This document shows positions 22,156 to 34,224 of a stretch of 64,000 nt of DNA, in pieces; position 1 is the stretch's first letter; the number at the start of each line of letters is the position of its first letter. The position numbers and the translations under genes are program-made. Source of the DNA: Adineta vaga (lineage: Eukaryota; Rotifera); contig CP075494.1 of NCBI GenBank assembly GCA_021613535.1, positions 15,500,001 through 15,564,000 on the forward strand, given 5' to 3'. The notes beneath the pieces are model-generated. The model saw only the letters and a list, made by a program, of their open reading frames with translations, ran no database searches and was not told the DNA's origin.

Positions 22156-25100
22156 GACATTAAACGATATCAATTTTTAGAACAATGTGAGATATCATTG
22201 AACTTTAACATTTGTAGTAGAAATTCATATGATTTAACGAGTGAAAATATACAAAAACAGAAATTACTATTTATCTAATTGAAAAACAAAGAAAAGATTG
22301 AATAGAAAAACTCGCATCAATCGATCGATCAGCTGTTTGTTAAATTACACCTGAATGATTTGTATAATTGACTTTCTGATGTCATCTAAATTGCTAATTA
22401 CAATTCGGAAAGAAATCCATTAGAATATCGTACATAACATAACAAATATGCAGTTTCTATTAATAAAAATATCTGAATATGTTGAATAACACAACCATGA
22501 TCTTGGATCTTATCACAAAGATACAGAAAGAGGAAAAGTATTCTTAATCTCTAATCTTACTTTTCTATGATGATCATGATGATGAATGAGAAAGTAACAT
22601 ATGATTATTAGGAATATGTTAATATTGATTCATTGATACGTATTAATAAACTTAATCTGATCAATTTAGACTAATTTCTAGTTGTATTATGTAATATGAT
22701 CTTCATTACGATAAAAATTACTAAGTACATACCAGAATAGTTGAGTATATTGATATTCTTCACTCTATGTTGCTTTAACCTTTTCAATCATGTTCAAGCT
22801 GTTTCTTATGGATATTCAATTCTAAATTTTCTTCTCATGAGTTTCATTATTGTATAAGGAAAATTTAATTTCGCAAAAAGATTTCTTATCTATCAAATAA
22901 AAATACTCACGATTGATTGTAGAAAGAGGTGATCAAAATTGCAATTATGATAAAAAGTATTTCAAGCAAATAGATTATTATACTTCATTTTCATCGTATT
23001 CATAGTTGTTATCTTTTTAATATCGAATGCATAAGTAAATGAAGACATGTATCTACCATTATCGAGTTAGAAAATGTTTATGTTAACTGATCTTCAGAGA
23101 GAAGAAAGATAAATTAATATTCCAGAATGCAGAATTTTCTCGTAGTTTAGTTCGTTTGTCATTCTTTCATCGGAAAACTGAATGAAAATAATTGACGAAG
23201 TTTTCTTTTTATAACGTTATTATTTTTCGAAAGTAGTCTACTAGATTATAGTACATTAGTTTTGAATCCTCATTGTTTCTAGGAAAGTGTAATACATTTC
23301 GTTTGTGAAGAATACAAAGAGATCTTTTCAAAATAGCTAGTTTTGTAGAATTCAATACATTTCATCTAACTTTACCAGAATAGTAACTATAAACATCGTT
23401 CCGTGCGCCCTGTATTATTATTCTCTTTATCGATCATTTAAACTTAGATTTACCAAGAAAAATTGATCACATTGTATTTTCATTCAGAGATATTTCTAAA
23501 TGTACTTCTTTTTCGAAGGAATACAAGTCATCCATTTCTTTTGTTAATTCAGTTGTTCTTCATTATAATGTGTTCTTTTGAATAAAACACGTCCTACTAT
23601 ATCGAATATAATATAAGAAGTCTGATTTTGAATAAAGATGCGTTTTCTAGTAATTTCATGACGTAGATCGAAGGGAACATTGAGGACTGGAACTACTCTT
23701 AAGTAAGCATAGCATCTGTATAAGAAATTATCATATAAACATTCTCTTGTGAAAGTTGTTGAAGTGATTTATAATGTTATCCATTAGTCGATAAGCGAAC
23801 AGATAATTGAAAAACTTTTATGATATTACAGGTCAGAAGAATCTATTTATATTCCTAACTATAAAGAGAATCACAAGAAGATAAATCTATTAAATGAAGA
23901 TATGTCGAACTTCTTTTTTTTCCTCTTCCGACTTATAAATATAGACAAAGAATCTGTATCGAGAGAGAAATTTTCTCTTGTTAATATGATACGTATATAT
24001 GTTGCTTGTAGAATGGATTGTATACCATATGTTTGACATTTGATTTTCAGAATGCCTGTCACTATCATCAACAAACAACAAGTGAGATATGTATTGTAAC
24101 CTTCATTGATCTATTATTTCATCGAGATGATATCAAAATATACGATACTCATACGTTGCTCATCCGAAAATTTTCTCGATCAGTAAGTGATGTTTTTTCT
24201 CGTGCAGAAAATTCCATTTGATTTGTTTCGAAGAAAAAAGAATAATTTGATTCTTTTTTTTCTTCTTCTCCATTAGTAGAACATCATATCTGAACAAAAA
24301 CAGAAAGTCTATCATGATCGTTTTTGATAAAATCTAATTGAAGACTTTCTTTATTTATTCATCGATTATTTTCATAGAATTCAGTTTCAAGTTAACTTTC
24401 TGTAAGTCATCATTATTTCTATGTACCCATTAATATAAATTTGATTGATTTATTCTTCTAAGTAACGTTTCTTTTTTTTCTATTAAATTAATAGATCATC
24501 AATGAATCTAAATATAGAACAAGTTCTTTATAACCGATTTTTCTTACGAGTAAGAAAATGATTAATGAACTTGATTCATCTCATTGTAGCTTTGACAAGA
24601 AGATGTACGATGCAATATTGTTGCAGATGGTATCTTCAATAGATCATTATAAATCGACTCATTTAAATATTCATTAACCATTTACATTAGTATTCGAAAG
24701 CACAGACAGAATAAATAAAACAAATTCTACTCATCATATCAAAGATAAACTGTTTTGATGAATATACATATATTCATCTTATCTGTGACTCTTTGTTTTT
24801 ACATATTTAACAGTCGAATAATATATGTTTACTTATAATCTTGGTTTTCAGTAGACTATGCGTTCGAACAGATGATGAGTTTCTTTATATATTCAGCTGT
24901 AGAATTACTCACAGCTGTAAATTTTTCTCATGAATAGATTTTGTACAATAAAATTTAGTTTTAAGGTGATAACACGTAATATTCTATCCTTCATCAACCG
25001 CACAGTATGTATAGAGAGAAAAAAAAATAAAACCACGTACAATATTTGTTTCAAGGTTAACGATAACTGAATAAAAGAAACGAAAGAACTACTATTAGAT

Positions 25101-25550
25101 CGATATCAATCTTCTTTTCTTTTTTTATTGCCGAGAGTCATCAGTCTTAACGAGAGAAAAAGTATCGAAGTAAAAATGTATTGAACATATAAACATTTCA
25201 ATGATCGTTTAGTTGAGCAAGGTTCATGACAAGATTTTATCAATCAAATGATTGACTATTTCTTTTGAAAACTAAATTCTATTTTTTGTAATATTTCTAC
25301 CTTGAAAAGACGAACAAATATGAATGTTACTGAAAAATAAATGATGATTTTGTAAGAATGTGAGAGAAGCAGACAAAGAAAAGAAGAAGCATCCTTTTAT
25401 TCTATCAGTAGCACCTGTAACATAACCAACTCGGTTATAAAGTACGTTTCTTTTTCTTTATTTTAGTATCATTGATTGACAGTATCTGGTTACTTTGGTA
25501 TTTGTTTCTTTATTCGTGGAGTGTCTTTAAATTCTTCTCTTATCAGAATT
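22156..25550. other. Long intergenic region
   Basis: About 3.4 kb of AT-rich DNA. I see no exon series, tRNA or clear repeat on either strand. Confidence 0.4.
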
Positions 25551-28500
25551 ATGGCATCTCCAAATAGTGCTGGTAGTGGAAGTGAAAGAAAACTTATTCG
25601 TATGTTGAAAACATAGTTTTATTTGAAGAGAATCTATAGAATTCATTTCAGGTGTTCCATCAACTGATACACATGCACGATTTAATCTTTCACCTGTTCC
25701 AAGTGTTGAAGATGATGAAGTGGATAGTATTAATAATAATCGACGAAATTATGCTAATATAGAGCATGATGATAGTGGAGAAGAAGTTGATCTCACAGGT
25801 GGAGTATATGATAGTACAACGACTGTAACGATGTTCGATCATCATCATGATGTAACAAGTAAACCTGGTGATCAGGATAATGGATTAGGTAAGATAAAGT
25901 TTTCTATTTTTAAGATTAAACTATTGAAATTTGATTTAGTAACTGATGTTGCTTATGTTGTTCATAAACATTATGAAAATTTTGAAACAATTGATTGGCT
26001 AAAAGATTTAATGCGTAGTCGTATTCGTCATCGAACTTTACGCTCACAACGAAGACAAAGTTGGAGAAAAAGATGGACATTTTGGTTTGATACATGGAGT
26101 GGATGGATATGTGTTCTATTAGTTGGTATATTAGCTGGTAAATGAATTGAAATTTATAGATGAAAAAAAGCCTTTTGTTTTCGTTTGTTTGGATAGGCCT
26201 TGTTGCTGGTTTTGTAGATATTGGTGCTAAATGGATGAGTCATTGGAGAACAGGTGTTTGTACACCAGCATTTTGGCTCAATCGAGAGCAATGCTGTTGG
26301 GCTTCACCAAAAGTTGAATTTGATGCTGTTCATAATGAAATATGTGAACATGTGAGTAAGAAAGATTTGAAAAGAAAATCGATTTAATGAAATAATTTTA
26401 GTGGAAATCATGGTCACAAATATTTGATATGGACCAAACATCAGTTAGTGCTTGGTTTTTTCGTTATTTTATGTTTATATTTTGGTCTGTTATATATGCT
26501 ACTTTTATTGTTATACTTGTTGTTGGTTCTGCTCCGTATGCAAGTGGATCAGGTAAATATTAAATTTAAATCGATTCATTATTAAACTGTTTTTCAACAA
26601 AGGTATACCCGAAATAAAAACAATTCTATCGGGTTTTATTATGTATGGTTATTTGGGTAAATGGACATTTTTCATAAAAAGTATTGGAATGATCTTTGCA
26701 ACAAGTGCAGGACTTATTGTCGGTAAAGAAGGTCCATTTGTACATATTTCATGTTGTTGTGGAAATATTTTTTCAAGTAATTTAATAATGACAAATATTC
26801 GATGATATTTGCAATTGTAATATTTCTTTGTTTAGAACTTTTTCCAAAATATGGCAATAATGAAGCACGTAAACGTGAAATTTTATCAGCAGCTGCAGCT
26901 ACTGGTGTTTCTGTTGCTTTTGGTGCACCGATTGGTGGAATTCTTTTTAGTTTAGAAGAAATTAGTTATTATTTTCCATATAAAACTTTATGGCGAACAT
27001 TTCTCTGTTGTATGGTTGGAGCACTTGTCGTCCGAATTATTAATCCATATGGAAATGGACATGAAATTCAATTTCCTGTTGAATATAATGTTCCATGGGC
27101 AACATTTGAAGTCATACCATTTATTGGACTTGGAGCATTAGGAGGTTTATGGGGAACATTGTTTATAAAAACGAATATTCGTTGGTTAAAATATAAGAAA
27201 ACAAGTCGAATCGGACAATATCCACGTGCAGAAGTTATTATTTTAACTTTAATTACAGCTTTTATTTGTTATCCAAATGATTATTTAAGATTAACAATGC
27301 CAGAATTAATTCGACGTCTTGTCGGACAATGTCATATTGATGATCATATGGATTTATGGTATGTTTCGTAATTCAATAATAATGACTAAAGACTCATTTT
27401 CTTCGATAGTGATTATATTCGTGATAAACCAGTTGGAACTGCAACAGCAAAATTATATGCGGCACTAGCTGGTCCTGGACTTCATCGTGCTATTTGGCAA
27501 TTATTTTGGGCATTAATTGTTCAAATGATTCTCGTTATATTTACTATTGGTATAAAAGTTCCATCGGGTTTAATTGTTCCGAGTATATCTATAGGAGCAA
27601 TTGCAGGTCGTCTTATTGGAATTATAACAGAACAAATAGCATTTCAAAATCAAGATTTAGCTCTTCTAAGACATGAATGTGGAGTATCGAATGAACATTG
27701 TGTTACACCTGGACTTTATGCTGTCGTTGGTGCTTGTGCTTTTCTAGGTGGAGTTAGTCGAATGACGGTTTCTCTTGTTGTGATTATGAGTGAAGTTACT
27801 GGTGGTTTGTCTTATATTGTTCCACTGATGGTGACAGCATTAACAGCAAAATGGGTAGGAGACGCATTTGGTGAAGGAATTTATGAAGAAAATGTTAAAT
27901 TAAGTGGTTATCCTTTCTTAGGTATAGAAAAAAGAAACCAAAGAGACAAAAATATGTTGAAACCTTTTTTTATTCTTATTTAGAAAATCGTGAAAGTTTT
28001 CGATTTTCTCTCAAAGCTGGTGAAGCAATACGTGCTAACCGTAATGGTGAAAATCCTCCATTAGCATGTATCTATCAAGATGGTATGACCATTGCACAAC
28101 TTGATGCACTTGTTCGTCATCAACCACATTCGATCTATCCAGTTGTTATTAGTGAAGATTTTCCATGTATTGTTGGTCAAGTACAACGACGAGATCTCTT
28201 AGCTGTATTAAAATCACGAAAAATACAATTAACATATACACAAACTAAACCATTATTAAATCGAAAAGTTTCTGTTGTTTCAATGTCCAATTTATTGAAT
28301 AAATCCGGTCAACCATCATCGTTAGGACGACGACGAGCATCAATTGCTTTAAAAGCATCAAAATTCTTACAATTACATAAATTAGTTGATCGAGCACCAG
28401 TTATCGTTACAGATCAAACACCAATGGAAGCAGTTGTTGACATGTTTAGAAAACTTGGATGTCGACAAATCTTTGTTTCGAAAAATGGGTAAAGATTGAT

Positions 28501-28640
28501 TGTCTTTGATTCTCAAGTTAAAGGATATAAATTTCAATGTTTTGTTTTCTTTTTTTAGGCGATTGTTAGGCATTTTAACTCGAAAAGATATTATTCGATT
28601 GATGCATGAAGCAAATGTATCAAGAAAATTTGATGATTAA
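25551..28640 (+). CDS. CLC-3/4/5-type Cl-/H+ exchanger
   Basis: About ten exons encode a full CLC protein with two C-terminal CBS domains. The ATG at 25551 ([10 protein letters not shown]) opens an acidic cytosolic N-terminus. After [17 protein letters not shown] comes the membrane domain, with ASGSGIPEIK (selectivity Ser), GKEGPFVH (gating Glu) and [15 protein letters not shown]. The Glu in SLEE is the position used for proton transport in ClC-5, so this should be a 2Cl-/H+ exchanger of endosomes or lysosomes rather than a channel. [18 protein letters not shown] is the third anion-pathway block. CBS1 starts around [18 protein letters not shown]2 around [19 protein letters not shown], and the protein ends [14 protein letters not shown]. 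Introns at 25889-25939 (51 bp) and elsewhere preserve frame even if retained; homology favours splicing. Confidence 0.93.
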
Positions 28641-29173
28641 ATCGATATGTTGATTCTTAGGAAATAAATGCAACTTTATTGAATCTTGTGAAATGTATTT
28701 CAAAATAAAGTTTCTATTTTATTCTTCTAAAAGTTATTTTATTGGTTGTACATGTATTTATCTATATTAAACATCGTACTATATCAAATGCACTATCATC
28801 CAGTATGATTCTAGTCACTTAGTGCTTTTAATCCTTTTTCACGTAGACAAATTTCCTTTGCGTTGTTATAATTTGAAAAACAGAGCATATTGTTTATGAA
28901 ATATTTTCTTGACATATACGTTTGCAAAATACATGCTCCATTGTATCTGATAATCTCTATAGTGCTTAAACATGGTTTTAATTATTTTATGTCATCTGTC
29001 ATTTTCAACCGAGATTAACTTGACAAGTCTGTGCGGCTTCAAAAACAGATACTTTTTTCTTAAAGAAAAATTTCTATAACGTCAATCGATCCTATTTAAA
29101 TGGATGTGATATTCCAAGACGAGTCAGGAATTCAAACTTTCAGTATTAAAAACCGTTAAGATTTGAGTTTATT
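28641..29173. other. Intergenic
   Basis: No gene seen. A tatttaaat about 80 bases before the next ATG may be a core promoter element. Confidence 0.4.
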
Positions 29174-30235
29174 ATGAATACATCAAACTTTCCATCTACG
29201 GTGACTGGTGGTCCTCGTCCTGGACCTCCTGCACCACCTCTTACGATTGTTCAAATTCATATTGCTTTGTGTGGCTATGTAATTCTATATGTGCTTGGCT
29301 TATTTGGTCATACAGGTAGTTTTCTTATTTTCCTTCGACCTTCTCTCAATCGTATTTCAACAAGTTGTTTATTCATTGCATTGACCATTTCGGATTCTTT
29401 GTATCTCTTACTTAGTATATATGATTTTATCAACATTGGTTTACAAATTCGTGATGGCTCAATTGATCCTTCAGCTATGTGTCGATTTCGTCATTTTCTT
29501 CAATGGACAGCTATGTGTTCTAATGCTTGGCTATTAGTTATTATTGCAATTGATCGATGGATACGTGTAAAATTTCCATTTAAATCAAAAGAAATATGTA
29601 CACCGCGAAATGCTTTATTGATGGCTATAATAGTTGTAATTCTTTCTGCTGGTTTCAATGGACATGTATTAGGACCAAGTTACGGTCAACTACCAGCTGG
29701 TGTTATGACAGTATGTGGACCCAAACCAAGTAATGCCATATATAATACATTTGTGCGTCAAATATGGCCAACTATATTTTCCTTCATCCAAACACTTCTT
29801 CCTGCTGCCCTGTTAATGATTTTATCCATGGATACATTTCGTCGTCTAGTAGGTCAGACAAGAAATAAAAATAAAAATCAACAACGTCATCGAGCTCAAT
29901 TGGATAATCAAATGTTATTGATTATGTTAGCTACGATCGTATTATTTGTTGCTACTGTTTTACCATTAGGTTTATTTAATATTTTATTGACACCAGTTCT
30001 TCGCGGACCAATGACACAAATACAATTATTAGAGTTATCATCGATCTTAACACTTATATCGACTATCAATTACAGTTTAGATTTCTATTTACATTGCTTG
30101 ACAAGTCGACTATTTAGAAAAGAATTCTTGAGCTTATTCAGACATCGAAACAGGGATAATTCAATAGGATTTACAGTCAAGACACTACGAATACTTCCAA
30201 CTGGAAATACAATGACACAGATTCAAACACGATGA
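29174..30235 (+). CDS. Orphan rhodopsin-like 7TM receptor B
   Basis: A single exon of 353 residues. The extracellular N-terminus is Pro-rich (GGPRPGPPAPPL) with an N-glycosylation site at NTS. Seven hydrophobic helices are clear. TM1 has GLFGHTGSFLIF, TM2 ALTISDSLYLLLS (conserved Asp), TM3 ends IAIDRWIRVKFP (DRW for DRY), and TM7 has NYSLDFYLHCLTSRLFRKEF (NYSLDFY for NPxxY, followed by helix 8). Cys before TM3 (SAMCRF) and in loop 2 (VMTVCGP) can form the usual disulfide. This pattern matches the FMRFamide/peptide-like orphan receptors expanded in rotifers. No damage. Ligand unknown. Confidence 0.85.
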   Translation: MNTSNFPSTVTGGPRPGPPAPPLTIVQIHIALCGYVILYVLGLFGHTGSFLIFLRPSLNRISTSCLFIALTISDSLYLLLSIYDFINIGLQIRDGSIDPSAMCRFRHFLQWTAMCSNAWLLVIIAIDRWIRVKFPFKSKEICTPRNALLMAIIVVILSAGFNGHVLGPSYGQLPAGVMTVCGPKPSNAIYNTFVRQIWPTIFSFIQTLLPAALLMILSMDTFRRLVGQTRNKNKNQQRHRAQLDNQMLLIMLATIVLFVATVLPLGLFNILLTPVLRGPMTQIQLLELSSILTLISTINYSLDFYLHCLTSRLFRKEFLSLFRHRNRDNSIGFTVKTLRILPTGNTMTQIQTR

Positions 30236-30903
30236 ACATAGAACATATAAAATAATCTCTTGCCTTTTGACTTTCTAATTTTTATGTACTGTAGTTATTT
30301 GCATGACGAAAATATTTATTTCGTTTTGAAATCATTTTTGTGTATTACAATAAAAATAATATCTCATATCCCGGATTCATAAAATACAACTGCATCTTTA
30401 ACATTTATACTATCAAACTATGCATCAACATGTGTTGACCTTGATAGATTAATTTTTCTCATTGTAATCTTGTCTTATATTATCGACTATGTACGTATAT
30501 GAATTGTTGGAAGTTTTTTTTGTTGTCATGATAATTTCTAACATTACGTTCATTTCTATATAATTTGTGCTATTATACGTCATTCAATGTCACGGAATAC
30601 TTAATAAACTTTATGTCATCAAAAACTGAAGAAATGGTATTTGAAAAGAACATAGTTGATTCTTTATTGAAAGAAAAATCCTATGTTAGGAATGTATAAG
30701 TAAAAAAACACGATCAGAATTCAGACAGTAAAATTTGGGAGTTGAGTCATAATTGATCGAATTTGAAAATCACTCGGTAAAGATGAACAGAAGAAATTGA
30801 ATATAGTGAAAGTGGAAAGGAATCTCAATTAGAGACTCAAGTGAACTCATATTTGACAATGTCATTTGAATTAAAGAGTACCTCTCGTCTTCTTTTCCTC
30901 TTA
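30236..30903. other. Intergenic between convergent receptor genes
   Basis: AT-rich; nothing recognised. Receptors B (+) and C (-) point towards each other across it. Confidence 0.4.
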
Positions 30904-31791
30904 TTATACTATTGTCGTTACAGCATTTGTTCGACGTTTGATTCTTTTCATAAGTGACTTTTTCAATGGTTCATTAAAATGAAATAGTGCAATGCAAATA
31001 AACACCAAAGATGCATCTAAAAATACAAGAGCAATCCGAAAATGGTATTTTGGAAGCTCAGTAATAAATGTCATAACAATGAAGATTGTGTATGGCAAGC
31101 CAAGTAAAATCAAGATAATCATTAGTATACTAATACGTCCGACCATTTTCAGTTCTTTTTGTGCTCGTAAAAGCACATTTGAAGGTGTTATATGAGTTCT
31201 CATTTTTTTCACATATCGAACCAATTTTAGATATATTAAAATCGTGCATAAAATCGGTATTAAGTATATACAAAATGCCATATAAATAATTGAAAAAGAT
31301 GATAAAATGGGTAATTGACATATTTGACTATCACTATTGTAAATAATTTCATCACGAAGTAAAAATTCCAATGGATAAAGTGAACCAAATAACCATGTTA
31401 AACAAATCAATACGATTTGAAATCGAATAGACTGACAAAACAGTCGATTTGGATAAACAACGATAATGTATCGATGAACAGCTTGTAATAAAAATGAAAA
31501 AATCAATATAGCACATATGCCATCAGCAATATAGGCTCGAAAAATACACAATGAATCTTGATATGAAATTTGTTTTAGATCATTAATTAGTGTAAATATA
31601 TTGGCTCCTAGTCGAATACTTGCAAAGATTTCTTGTAATAAACATGAATTAGTAACTAATAACATTCGAATTGTATGACATGTTTTGTCCAAAACGATGG
31701 TACAAAGAAAAACGAAAGAAAAGAAAATACAAATAAGATCACAAAGAATATTGAAACTATCATTAAGAATAAACCAAATCTCGACAACCAT
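30904..31791 (-). CDS. Orphan rhodopsin-like 7TM receptor C
   Basis: A single exon of 295 residues with seven hydrophobic segments and almost no extracellular N-terminus. TM3 ends LLQAVHRYIIVVYPNRL, so the DRY motif is HRY. TM6 has ILLGLPYTIFIVMTF (Pro kept, CWxP Trp lost). TM7 reads CIALFHFNEPLKKSLMK, with NEPLKK in place of NPxxY. Cys in DSLCIF and SQICQL could form the loop disulfide. The tail ends in basic KRIKRRTN. It is intact but more divergent than receptor B. Ligand and coupling are unknown. Confidence 0.75.
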   Translation of the reverse strand: MVVEIWFILNDSFNILCDLICIFFSFVFLCTIVLDKTCHTIRMLLVTNSCLLQEIFASIRLGANIFTLINDLKQISYQDSLCIFRAYIADGICAILIFSFLLQAVHRYIIVVYPNRLFCQSIRFQIVLICLTWLFGSLYPLEFLLRDEIIYNSDSQICQLPILSSFSIIYMAFCIYLIPILCTILIYLKLVRYVKKMRTHITPSNVLLRAQKELKMVGRISILMIILILLGLPYTIFIVMTFITELPKYHFRIALVFLDASLVFICIALFHFNEPLKKSLMKRIKRRTNAVTTIV

Positions 31792-33340
31792 ATCTTCTAA
31801 ATGCGTAACGAGTAAAGAAGAAATAAGGAGAGATGAAATTGTTAACGTGCTATTTTTTCATTGATTCATATGCATTATTAAAAATAATATAACATTCAGA
31901 GAGATAATTTCATATTCTAACTAAAAAGAATTCAATTTTAGAATCTAATAAAACTAGTATAAAAATTCCTATGTTGAAGCAATTTAACAGTGTTCAAACT
32001 TTGACAAAATTTTTATTTATAGATTTGCTCACTCATTCATTTTTTTTCTTTATTTTCTTAAAAAACTATGTGAAAGATCTTAACGTTGAAATGTTCTCAA
32101 TGAGGATGAAAAGTCGTTGTAACCAAACGCAATCCTCTTAAAAAAACGTCGATTTTTTATAATGCTATTTACCCTCCCTGTCAAGAATGACTCTAATCCT
32201 CAAGTAAGAAAAAACTTATTCAAATGAATCTATAATCCAAGTCTTTTGTATTCCCTTTTCTGAAAGAAAGGGTTATAGGCTCCTAAAATAGGGTCATTAA
32301 AATGCCTAAATTTTGTTTTTTGTTTGTCCAAACCAATCAGAAAACAGTACTCGTGAAATCAATCATAACTCATTCATAGTCTTTAGAAGACGATTCACCA
32401 AAGGGTAATCAAGATCAAGGAATCCGAATCTAGTGTTAGCAGTTTAAAATTGTGTACATATAAAAGTCAATGGTAGTGTGGAACACTTTTTTTTATTAAA
32501 AAAAGGTGAACAAATCTCAATGGGACCAGTAATTGTAGTAATAAAAATTTTGATTTGTTATTCCATTTAGAAAATATTGTGGCTCTGATAATAGGTCATT
32601 CAATTCGTTTGATTCTGATCTCATTCATGTTTTGTTTTTACTTTGATGTCATTCAGCGTGATTTTCTTTGCAGTTTATTCAGAAGAATATTATCGTTTAA
32701 ATATTCTTTTCTCATTATTTAAAACTTTTTTAATCCGCTCGAAACTGAAACCTAGTGTTTTCTGTATTTAAAAAGAATTTAATTAATTTGCATCACATTT
32801 CTCGATGGACATTGAGTGAAAATGATGAGCATGTGTCATATTATACATATGAGAGGTATAGATATTCTTATACAACATACATAGCTAAAAAGCGTACATC
32901 TTCTTCTCAGTTTTCTTGCAGTTAAGAAACCTTTGATATCAAAACTGTAACTCTAAACACGTTTTTTTTCATAAAACCCATTCTGAATTTTCTTCCAAAA
33001 TATGGTCAGCAAATCCCTCGGATGAGCGCTACGTGTAGGATGATAATGAAGACGATCAAGCTGAAGTCAATAATGTATTACCATTTTCAGGTAGATTTTG
33101 AGAAAAAAATTGTGGAAATTTTTCGTATTTTGATTGAGATCGTGCTGATAGATTAGGAAAACAATTTGACATTGAAGGTATTTCACCATCAATTATTCAC
33201 AACTATGTTCACTATCAGTTGTTAACTTTCAAGACAGAAATCTTCTTCGAATTTTAGAGTATGTATTTGAACTTTTGCTCATGTTTGGTTTAGAAACAAC
33301 GATCTCATGAAATCTAATAAAAAGTTTTGTTTTTTTCAAT
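31792..33340. other. Intergenic
   Basis: AT-rich with several homopolymer runs. No supported gene. Confidence 0.4.
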
Positions 33341-33945
33341 TGAAGCTATAATGGAATTCATTTTTTTTCTAACTCATCAAATCACAAATCTTGAGATAGA
33401 TATTCAAATAAATCGAAAAGAAGACTTGGATGAAACTCGATCAGAAATGTTTATTGCAATTTTATCTTTATGTAAACGATTAATTAGTTTCAATTTTAGT
33501 CAATTGTATTACTATCGAAGTTTACCAATCAGGGTAAATAAAGTTTTATTAATTATTTGTCAAAGAGATAGATCTAATTATTATTTTGTAGAAATCATTT
33601 CTCGAACTGAAATGCTTTGCATTATTTTCACTTAAATTCACCATCGTTTACGATGCAGAAGTTATGCCACTACTTTATCGAATGAGAAATCTCAAAGAAT
33701 TAACATTGTTTTATACGTTATGTTATTCTTCTTGATTTATTTGGTGCACATGTAAATTATGCAGAAGAATTTCGTTACAATACAAACACTACTACACCTC
33801 GTTTACAAAATTTGCACATTAAATATAAATCGCACTACTAACGATGCGGCACATGTCAACTGTAGTAAACTGAAAAAACTAAACTTACGTGAATCAATTA
33901 TTTTTCCTGAAAATTTTCATCATTATTTTCCTTTATTATAAATAT
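33341..33945 (+). pseudogene. F-box/LRR-like relic
   Basis: A frame from 33342 (TNLEIDIQINRKEDLDETRS) is followed by an intron-like gap (gtaaat..tttgtag) and then KSFLELKCFALFSLKFT and AEVMPLLYRMRNLKELTLF, which stops soon after. The pattern of KCF, then PLLxRM, NLxELTL is typical of the large F-box/LRR family seen in bdelloid genomes (from memory of that family). A further fragment (LKKLNLRESIIFPENFHHYF) ends near 33941 in another frame. No F-box exon or complete frame was found, so it is taken as a decayed copy. Confidence 0.45.
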
Positions 33946-34224
33946 TTCGATTCTTAAATCATTTTTCTCAATCTTTGTGTTTAAGAAAAAAGGTTACATG
34001 ATTTGTGTAGATCGACTTATATGTTAATATCATCCTGATTAAAATAAAACAAAGAACATAGAAGATGATCTATTCTACAAAGATGAATTTGATTCTTTTT
34101 TATTCGAAATTCAAAAAGAATTTTTATACACGAATAAAACGAAACACAAAAGAGTTTTATCTAATTCCAATTGGCACGACGACGACCATAAAACTAAAAG
34201 AAAGAATTTTATATTTTATTGAAA

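Noticed and set aside
25889-25939. Retained in-frame reading through a 51-bp segment of the CLC gene
   Set aside because: It has good GT and AG ends, and removing it restores the usual CLC spacing before [11 protein letters not shown], so it is treated as an intron.
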